From: Hyphomicrobium sp.
GTDB taxonomy: Bacteria > Pseudomonadota > Alphaproteobacteria > Rhizobiales > Hyphomicrobiaceae
Assembly (NCBI GenBank): GCA_030598645.1
Contig: JAUVPN010000040.1
Location: forward strand, 1-11,834
Direction: 5' to 3'
Length of the DNA: 11,834 bases
The notes below the pieces were generated by a model that worked only from the letters and a program-made list of their open reading frames with translations, did not search any database and had not been told where the DNA came from. Below, in pieces: positions 6,327 to 11,834 of this stretch. Numbering within the stretch: the stretch's first letter is position 1; every line of letters begins with the position of its first letter. The translations under genes and the position numbers were made by a program.

Positions 6327-8696
6327 ATGAATAGCAACCGTGTACGGGAAGACGCGCAGCATGCGCAACAACCCGCTTGGGCGGGCGCACACGGCTTCGG
6401 CATCGAGCGAATCGGCCTCTTCCCCATGCGTCACCCGCGCATATCACTTGCCTTGATCTTGCTCGTAACGTTCGCGAGCCTGATCTCCCTGCCATGGCTC
6501 AAATCCGATGACTCGCTCAATGACTTCTTCCGGTCTGAGACGACCGCCTACTTGACTTACGCGCGCATGGCTGAGCGATTTCCCGCAAGCCGCAATGACA
6601 TTTTCGTAGTTGCCGAAGGCCCCAACCTCATGGCACCGGCAACGCTGCGGAAACTGCGCGCACTGCACGTCGAACTTGAGTTGATCCAGGGCGTCACTGG
6701 CGTGACGTCGCTCTTTTCGATACGCGAGAACCCGAAAGACGGGGAAATTCCGCCCTTACTAATCCCGGATGAGTTTCCGGAGGGTTTAGCGTGGGAGAAG
6801 CTGGCTGACAGGGTAAAAACCCATCCACTAATCCGTGACCGGCTATTGTCCAACGATCGTCAAGGTACAGCGGTTGCCACTCTTGTTGTTGCCCTGGACC
6901 CTGAAATGGCCCAGGAGCGTGGGCTTAGCTCCCTGATCCAAGAAATCGAAACCTTTGCGCAAATCTCAACCGCACCACAAGGCCTGCGAATTGGACTGAC
7001 CGGCGTGCCGGTAATGAAACTCGAGATCGGCGAAGCCAGCCGGCGCGATCGTATCATCTTTAACATTGGCGGCGTCGGCGTAGGCCTGATCATCTGCTTA
7101 CTCTTTTTCCGCCGCCTCGACCTCCTCATCATAGCTAACGCCGCGCCCATTGCGAGTGTCCTGTGGACGCTAGGCCTCTTTACGCTACTAGGCGTCACCC
7201 TCAACCCAGTGATGAACGCCGTGATACCGCTGTTGATGGTGATTGCCTTTGCCAACTCCATGCATCTCGCTTTCGATCTGCGTTCCAGGATCGAAGCTGG
7301 TGAGGCGGTGCCCGATGCCATCCGCCACGCCATACTAACTGTTGGTCCGGCCTGCGTGCTGACATCGCTGACGACGTTCTTGGCCCTGATGTCGATTGCC
7401 ATAAGCGATTCAGCCCTTATTCGTACCTTCGGGCTCGGTGCGGCGGCGGGAACGGTCGTGACGTTGTTGTGCGTGATGCTCGTCGTCCCAACGATGTCCA
7501 TGTTTCTTTTGCGCCGCCAGAACGATAAGAGGCGCGGAAAGGCAGGTGTGCGTTTGCCCCACGTTCGACTTGATACGCTCTCCGCCTGGCTCGCCCGCAA
7601 GATTGAAGCTCATCACGAGGCATTGGCAATTTGGGGCATCGTCATCACGCTGGCCTGTCTCATCCTGTATTTGCGAGTTGAGCCTTTCTACCGGTTGAGC
7701 GACATCACCCCTCGCAACGAACAAGCACATCAGGTATCAGGCCTGCTTGAAGACCGCCTGGCTGGCATTCACCCTATTCAGGTGATGGTCACGTGGCCCG
7801 GGGCACAAGACCCTTCGCCTGAACGCCTCGCATCTGCCGTCAGCGATATCCACATGACGCTCGAAACGCTACCGCACGTGCGCAACGTATGGTCGCTTGC
7901 GACTTTACGCCAATGGATCGGCGGTGAGGACATGACAAAGACGCAACGCGTCAGGACCTACCTCGACCGTTTGCCGCGTCAGGTACGGCGACGCCTACTC
8001 AGCGAGGATGGACGCGCTACCCTCATCACCGGATTCATTCCTGATCTTGAAGCTAAGGACGTTCAGCACATCGAACACGACCTCGCGCTCGCATTGCAAG
8101 GCGTCCACAAACGCTATCCGGAACTACACCTCGACATCACCGGAATGTCGATCATGTCGGCCGCTGCTGCAACAAGTGTCATTAGCCAGTTAAACCGCAG
8201 CCTACTGATCGCCGTGGCCGTTGTCGTGGCCGCGTTAGCCTTAACCTTCCGCTCAGCGAAGGCCGCAGCACTCAGCGTCCTGCCGAATATGTTTGCTCTC
8301 GTTGCCACCGGCGCGCTGCTGCACGTCTTGGGCTGGGGATTGGAATACGCTGGCATCATAGCTTTAACGGTGGCGTTCGGCCTTTCTGTCGACGACACCA
8401 TCCATTTTCTCAGTCGCTACGGCCAGGAGCGTACCCGGCTGCCGACACCCGCCTCTGCAACGCGTGAGACTATTCGGCGCATCGGTCCCATCCTCGTAGC
8501 AACGACCGTCATTCTTGTCTTTGGTACGCTCGCTTCCGCCTTCAGCTCGGTTCCCCCAACAGCCCTCTTCGGACAGCTATGCATTGCGACTATTATTTTT
8601 GCTTTGCTCGGTGATCTTATCTTCCTGCCGGCGACAATCTTTGCTGCCAATAGATGGGGGTGGCTGGGCAAATCGCGGCCCTCTTACGCGTCATAA
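6327..8696 (+). CDS. RND/MMPL-type inner-membrane lipid exporter
   Basis: A 789-residue protein with the two-fold RND architecture. A cytoplasmic lead (GIERIGLFPMRHP) comes before TM1 at about 39-58, then a periplasmic domain at about 60-240, a bundle of membrane helices (about 242-400, starting IIFNIGGVGVGLIICLLFF), a second TM1-like helix near 436-452, a second periplasmic domain to about 620, and a last helix bundle to the C-terminus. Such proteins use the proton gradient to move hydrophobic molecules, and MmpL and HpnN relatives carry lipids. It is shorter than HpnN (about 850 or more), so I do not use that name. The proton-relay acidic pair is present in the second half (Asp689-Asp690 in GLSVDDTIHF) but absent from the first, which has IAFANSMHL. 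No membrane-fusion protein or outer-membrane channel gene is nearby. ATG 6327 is the first start; a later ATG (6426) would lose the typical lead. Divergent from the methyltransferase gene. Confidence 0.88.
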   Translation: MNSNRVREDAQHAQQPAWAGAHGFGIERIGLFPMRHPRISLALILLVTFASLISLPWLKSDDSLNDFFRSETTAYLTYARMAERFPASRNDIFVVAEGPNLMAPATLRKLRALHVELELIQGVTGVTSLFSIRENPKDGEIPPLLIPDEFPEGLAWEKLADRVKTHPLIRDRLLSNDRQGTAVATLVVALDPEMAQERGLSSLIQEIETFAQISTAPQGLRIGLTGVPVMKLEIGEASRRDRIIFNIGGVGVGLIICLLFFRRLDLLIIANAAPIASVLWTLGLFTLLGVTLNPVMNAVIPLLMVIAFANSMHLAFDLRSRIEAGEAVPDAIRHAILTVGPACVLTSLTTFLALMSIAISDSALIRTFGLGAAAGTVVTLLCVMLVVPTMSMFLLRRQNDKRRGKAGVRLPHVRLDTLSAWLARKIEAHHEALAIWGIVITLACLILYLRVEPFYRLSDITPRNEQAHQVSGLLEDRLAGIHPIQVMVTWPGAQDPSPERLASAVSDIHMTLETLPHVRNVWSLATLRQWIGGEDMTKTQRVRTYLDRLPRQVRRRLLSEDGRATLITGFIPDLEAKDVQHIEHDLALALQGVHKRYPELHLDITGMSIMSAAAATSVISQLNRSLLIAVAVVVAALALTFRSAKAAALSVLPNMFALVATGALLHVLGWGLEYAGIIALTVAFGLSVDDTIHFLSRYGQERTRLPTPASATRETIRRIGPILVATTVILVFGTLASAFSSVPPTALFGQLCIATIIFALLGDLIFLPATIFAANRWGWLGKSRPSYAS

Positions 8697-8757
8697 GCAT
8701 GTCCTGACGCCTAACCGCCATTGCTAGTTGAGTAGCTGGCTTGCGTGAAGGGACATG

Positions 8758-9705
8758 ATGCACTTAATCAGATCGCCAACTTTCACCTGCACAAGAACCT
8801 CCATGCCCCCCAAAGACAATCCAAACAGAGCGAACACGTTTACAGCCCCACCCGTCCTGGAGCACGCTGGCGATTTGCTAGGCCGATACGATGTCCTCTT
8901 CTGCGACGTATGGGGCGTCCTGCACAATGGCTGCATCGCCTTCGCCGACGCTTGCGATGCTCTGCACCGCTTCCGTACGAAGGGTGGGACGGTCATTCTG
9001 GTTTCCAATGCACCAACGCCAAAAGATAATGTGGCAGGCATGCTTGATACGTGCCAGGTGCCGCGCGATGTTTGGGACGATCTCGTGGCTTCAGGCGACA
9101 TCGCACTGAACCACATCGAGCAGAAGGGCTACAGGCAGATCTTTTGCATTGGCCCGAGGGATCGCGATGAGGCAACCTTTAAACGCGTTGCCGGGAAGGC
9201 GGCCCAACTTAGCAACGCAGATGCCATTCTGTGCACCGGCCTTAATGACGATCTCAACGAGACAGCCGATGACTATCGCACGTTACTCGAACAGGCCTTA
9301 GGACTGCAGCTCCCATTGATCTGCGCAAACCCCGACCTTGTCGTTGATGTTGGTGGTCGCCACTATATTTGCGCCGGTGCAATCGCTGATCTTTACGAGC
9401 GCATGGATGGCGAAGTGTTCTGGGCCGGCAAGCCGCACGCAAGCGCCTATGATACGGCGCACAAGGCTGCGACAGCTGTCCGCGGCACGGTTACACCGCG
9501 CCAGCGCATCCTGGTGATTGGGGATTCTTTGCGAACCGATCTCAAAGGCGCGGAAGCCGCAGGCCTCGACGCGGTCTTCGTTGCCTCGGGAATTCACCGT
9601 GACGAAACAATGGGCACAAAAAGCCTATCCGCTGAAAAGCTCGCGATACTATTTGCGCCGCCTGCTCCACCCGCCATTGCAGTTATGCCCGCGCTGGCGT
9701 GGTGA
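8758..9705 (+). CDS. HAD class IIA hydrolase, TIGR01459-type
   Basis: A 315-residue HAD-superfamily protein with all four motifs: FCDVWGVLHNG (Asp50 nucleophile), VSNAP (Ser83), AGKPHASAYD (Lys225) and VIGDSLRTDLKGAEAAG (Asp256). The C2-type cap lies between motifs II and III, as in NagD-like class IIA enzymes. Trp replaces the usual second Asp of motif I; I recall this DxW form as a trait of the TIGR01459 group common in alphaproteobacteria, whose substrate is not established. A phosphatase for a small phosphate ester is the default guess. ATG 8758 has AAGGG five bases upstream; ATG 8755 is too close to it, and ATG 8803 would still leave the domain whole, so the first 15 residues are uncertain. 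The C-terminus ends in a Pro/Ala-rich tail. It starts 61 bases behind the exporter gene and could be read with it, but no function links them. Confidence 0.87.
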   Translation: MHLIRSPTFTCTRTSMPPKDNPNRANTFTAPPVLEHAGDLLGRYDVLFCDVWGVLHNGCIAFADACDALHRFRTKGGTVILVSNAPTPKDNVAGMLDTCQVPRDVWDDLVASGDIALNHIEQKGYRQIFCIGPRDRDEATFKRVAGKAAQLSNADAILCTGLNDDLNETADDYRTLLEQALGLQLPLICANPDLVVDVGGRHYICAGAIADLYERMDGEVFWAGKPHASAYDTAHKAATAVRGTVTPRQRILVIGDSLRTDLKGAEAAGLDAVFVASGIHRDETMGTKSLSAEKLAILFAPPAPPAIAVMPALAW

Positions 9706-9807
9706 AGAAACCGAGGACGTGGAAGGCTTTTGCGCCGTTACAGCTTTCAAATTTGAGTGGCATACTTCGTCGTAATTTGGAGAGTGGTGGTGAAGAGGAA
9801 AGACTGA

Positions 9808-10956
9808 ATGGACGATGATCTCGTGCCGCTCGGCTGGGACAAGAAAATCCGAAACGAAACACCATTTCTCCTAGGCGCACTCACACTCGGCCTGTTCCTA
9901 TTATTCGGCGAATCCTGGCTCGCTGACCGCACACAAATACTGCCACGTGCAGGCATGCTCGTGTGGCTTCTGGCAGTCATTCTTTATTGTATCTTCGGCG
10001 TTGTTCGTCATGCTGATCGGCTAGCTGAATTACTTGGTGAACCGATCGGCACGCTGATACTTACGATCTCGGTGATCATAATAGAGGTGTCGCTAATCGC
10101 AGCAGTAATGTTTGAAGGTGCCTCCAACCCAACGCTTGCCAGAGATACGATGTTCGCCGTCGTCATGATCATGATGAACGGAATGGTGGGCCTGGCATTG
10201 CTGGCCGGCGGGATCCGCCACGTTCAACAAGAATACAATCTAGAGGGCGCGCGCGCATATCTCGCCGTCCTCATTCCGCTGGCGGTCATCTCGCTCATTC
10301 TACCAGACCGGACGACCACAACGGCCGTTGGAACCATGAGCATAGCGCAGACCATCTTCTTTTCTGTCGCAACCATCCTGCTCTATGGAATTTTCTTGGG
10401 GCTTCAAACCATGCGCCATCGCGGTTTCTTTCTCGAACCTAGCATGGTGGCCGTTGAGCTCGAGCCGCAGGATCCTGAAATCACGCAACCCGCAAATCGT
10501 GGGCGCGCCATCGCGGGGCATGCACTGATGCTTTTCTTGACGATGGTACCGATCGTGGGGCTGGCGGAATACCTAGCCGTCATTGTGGAGCAGGGCATTC
10601 GCGATCTAAACATTCCAACGGCGATAGGCGGTGTTCTCATTGCCTGCCTAATTCTCGCACCCGAAAGTATCGCGGCATTCGAAGCGGCGCTCGCCAACAG
10701 GTTGCAGCGGTCCATCAACCTGTGCTTGGGCTCGGCACTTTCCACGCTCGCACTCACCGTACCATTCGTACTGATTATCGGCTTGGTCACCGGCCACACC
10801 ATCAAACTAGGACTGGACGGGGATAACGCCGTCCTACTGATACTGACGATCCTAGTAAGCATGCTTACCTTTGGCGGCGGGCGCACGAACATGCTGCAGG
10901 GCGCCGTCCACCTCTTATTGTTCCTGTCCTTTGTGCTCTTAATCTTCAGTCCATAG
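9808..10956 (+). CDS. Calcium/cation:proton antiporter, ChaA/y4hA-like
   Basis: A 382-residue protein with about eleven hydrophobic segments and the two inverted alpha-repeats of the CaCA exchanger superfamily. The first repeat has GEPIGTLILTISVIIIEV at 77-94, with Glu78 and Glu93; the second has ACLILAPESIAAFEAAL at 279-295, with Glu286. A hydrophilic, acidic loop (about 206-232, VELEPQDPE) splits the halves as usual. The GEPxGTLILT form is the ChaA type: E. coli ChaA exports Ca2+, Na+ or K+ for protons, and a rhizobial relative is known as y4hA. It should sit in the inner membrane and help with cation or alkaline stress. Its length matches ChaA (about 366). The start is well supported: AGAGGA lies eight bases before ATG 9808. 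It follows the HAD gene by 102 bases, enough for its own promoter, though none was convincing. Confidence 0.9.
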   Translation: MDDDLVPLGWDKKIRNETPFLLGALTLGLFLLFGESWLADRTQILPRAGMLVWLLAVILYCIFGVVRHADRLAELLGEPIGTLILTISVIIIEVSLIAAVMFEGASNPTLARDTMFAVVMIMMNGMVGLALLAGGIRHVQQEYNLEGARAYLAVLIPLAVISLILPDRTTTTAVGTMSIAQTIFFSVATILLYGIFLGLQTMRHRGFFLEPSMVAVELEPQDPEITQPANRGRAIAGHALMLFLTMVPIVGLAEYLAVIVEQGIRDLNIPTAIGGVLIACLILAPESIAAFEAALANRLQRSINLCLGSALSTLALTVPFVLIIGLVTGHTIKLGLDGDNAVLLILTILVSMLTFGGGRTNMLQGAVHLLLFLSFVLLIFSP

Positions 10957-11094
10957 GGCACTTTGGCCTCCCGGGCGCATTGCACAAAAGGCGCTTTGCC
11001 ATCGGATTGACCCATATCGATTGTCCAAGTAGGACGGCGCTTGAATCGCCTGGGAACTGCGGGTTTCAAAGGCAGCCGCCATTCAAGCGGACGT

Positions 11095-11110
11095 TGTGGC
11101 CTAAGCCACA
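11095..11110. promoter_or_regulatory. 6-bp hairpin upstream of the binding-protein gene
   Basis: TGTGGC, a CTAA loop and GCCACA form a perfect six-pair inverted repeat 40 bases before the ATG at 11151. There is no following T-run, so it is not a factor-independent terminator for the antiporter gene. It could be an operator or leader hairpin. The rest of 10957-11150 shows nothing recognisable beyond one AAGCGGAC half-site at 11085. Confidence 0.25.
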
Positions 11111-11150
11111 TTGGATACTAGCTTTTCACCAGTGCACGGGGACCTTTCAG

Positions 11151-11834
11151 ATGCCAAGACCAGCCTGGATATTCTGCGCTTATGCGCTTCTTGTCGTGCT
11201 CATTGCGGGGTCACTTGCCGCTCCTGCAGCGGCGGCTAGAGCAAAGCTTTGCGCATTCCGCAGCGGCCCTAGCGGACCCTGCACGTGCAAAACGCCGGAG
11301 AACGGCCCGGGCCAATTTTCAGTAGTGTCCAAGAGGTACTGCCGGCGTGCCGCGCCAGCGGCCGCAAAGCCCGCCGAAAGTAACATCATAACTGGGACGA
11401 ACCCGACGCCAACCGCTAATCCGCCCAAGGCGGGGGCTGGTTCGAACACCGCAGGGACTTCCCAGCCCGCTTCAGAGACACCAAAGACAAAAGCAATTAA
11501 CGCCGCAGCCGAGCCACTGAACGCAGGGGCACCGCAGCCTGCTGACGAGGCGCCCGCAGCGCAACTTGGTGAAAGCAATATCGAGACTGGGGCCACGCCG
11601 CCGGCTTCGGCTGAAACGCCCAATACTGAAACGCTCAAGCCTGCACCCGGCGCATCACCCGCGCAGGCTGATCCCGATTCTGCGGCACCTGCAGCCGACG
11701 AAAAAACACCGACGCAGGTGGCGGCAACCCACCCAGTAACCATGGCCGCTGGGTCGGGCCAGAAGATCAAAGACGTTCGCGCACGTGGCAAGCTCCGATG
11801 CGGCGTAAGCACCGGCCTTCTCGGCTTCTCTGCA
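11151..11834 (+). CDS. Periplasmic amino-acid-type substrate-binding protein, 3' end cut, with Cys module and long linker
   Basis: The frame is open from ATG 11151 to the window end (228 codons, no stop). A GGGGA box lies eight bases before the ATG. Order: signal peptide (core FCAYALLVVLIAGSLA, cut near residue 29 after PAAAA); a short module with Cys34, Cys44, Cys46 and Cys64 in LCAFRSGPSGPCTCK...SKRYC; a Pro/Ala/Thr/Glu-rich, probably unstructured stretch at about 67-203; then KIKDVRARGKLRCGVSTGLL at 205-224. This last piece is the typical N-terminus of solute-binding proteins of polar amino acid ABC transporters (AapJ/BztA-like have ...RGxLxCGVNTGLxGF). The bulk of the binding domain lies beyond the window. 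Known relatives have the binding domain right after the signal peptide, so the Cys module and linker are unusual. The linker contains a repeated ESNI(I/E)TG motif at 76-82 and 141-147. The binding-domain call rests on about 24 residues. Confidence 0.72.
   Translation, partial: MPRPAWIFCAYALLVVLIAGSLAAPAAAARAKLCAFRSGPSGPCTCKTPENGPGQFSVVSKRYCRRAAPAAAKPAESNIITGTNPTPTANPPKAGAGSNTAGTSQPASETPKTKAINAAAEPLNAGAPQPADEAPAAQLGESNIETGATPPASAETPNTETLKPAPGASPAQADPDSAAPAADEKTPTQVAATHPVTMAAGSGQKIKDVRARGKLRCGVSTGLLGFSA

Noticed and set aside
6860..7600. A 246-residue minus-strand frame inside the exporter gene.
   Set aside because: Antisense of a clear RND exporter; its Ser/Thr/Arg-rich composition has no domain signature.
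6327..8696. Naming the exporter hpnN (hopanoid transporter).
   Set aside because: It is shorter than HpnN, and no hopanoid biosynthesis gene is in the window; the neighbours point to a polyketide lipid.
11095..11110. Factor-independent terminator for the antiporter gene.
   Set aside because: The hairpin has only six pairs, no T-run, and lies 139 bases past the stop codon.
10404..11111. A 235-residue minus-strand frame over the antiporter 3' end.
   Set aside because: It mostly overlaps the well-supported antiporter; no recognisable domain and an unusual composition.
11180..11812. A 210-residue open frame on the minus strand, rich in Ala/Gly/Ser/Val.
   Set aside because: It is the antisense of the substrate-binding protein gene on the plus strand, whose signal peptide, ribosome binding site and binding-domain start are convincing. 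The minus-strand protein is low-complexity with no motif; GC-rich Pro/Ala/Thr codons open the reverse frame.

Overview
The window reads as chromosomal DNA of an alphaproteobacterium of the order Hyphomicrobiales (Rhizobiales), most like the Bradyrhizobium/Rhodopseudomonas side. Four things point there: a HAD class IIA hydrolase of the TIGR01459 type, a ChaA/y4hA-type cation antiporter, an Aap-like amino acid binding protein, and short intergenic palindromes with arms near ATGTCCGCTT/AAGCGGACAT that I recall as common in Bradyrhizobium-type genomes. The assignment comes from protein character and recall, with no database search. No rRNA, tRNA, CRISPR array, insertion sequence or integrase was recognised.

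Left part (1-3417), accessory in character. It opens with the 3' part of an alpha/beta hydrolase gene (1-708). A short non-coding stretch follows with three copies of the palindromic repeat, two of them worn. On the minus strand, an unrecognised acidic protein (2142-1657) is followed by a secreted papain-like cysteine protease (1553-969). A small unrecognised protein lies at 2310-2603. Bases 2604-3417 hold no convincing gene, but contain a fourth palindromic repeat, a perfect 12-bp palindrome and a possible eroded frame.

Middle part (3418-8696), the most interesting block: a type III polyketide synthase (+), a FAD-dependent oxidoreductase (-), an ICMT-family membrane methyltransferase (-) and a 789-residue RND/MMPL-type exporter (+). 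The synthase and oxidoreductase converge and overlap by 20 bases. The oxidoreductase and methyltransferase are a tight pair. The pair and the exporter diverge from a 154-base region that carries a TATAAT -10-like box facing the pair. The same three enzyme types form the srsABC alkylresorcinol pathway of Streptomyces griseus, and a synthase plus ICMT-type methyltransferase form bpsAB of Bacillus subtilis. The inferred job is to make, oxidise and O-methylate a long-chain phenolic or pyrone lipid and move it out of the inner membrane.

Right part (8697-11834), more ordinary: the TIGR01459-type HAD hydrolase, a calcium/proton antiporter of the ChaA family, and the 5' part of a periplasmic substrate-binding protein gene that runs off the window. 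That last protein is unusual: a four-cysteine module and a Pro/Ala/Thr-rich linker of about 140 residues separate its signal peptide from the start of the binding domain.
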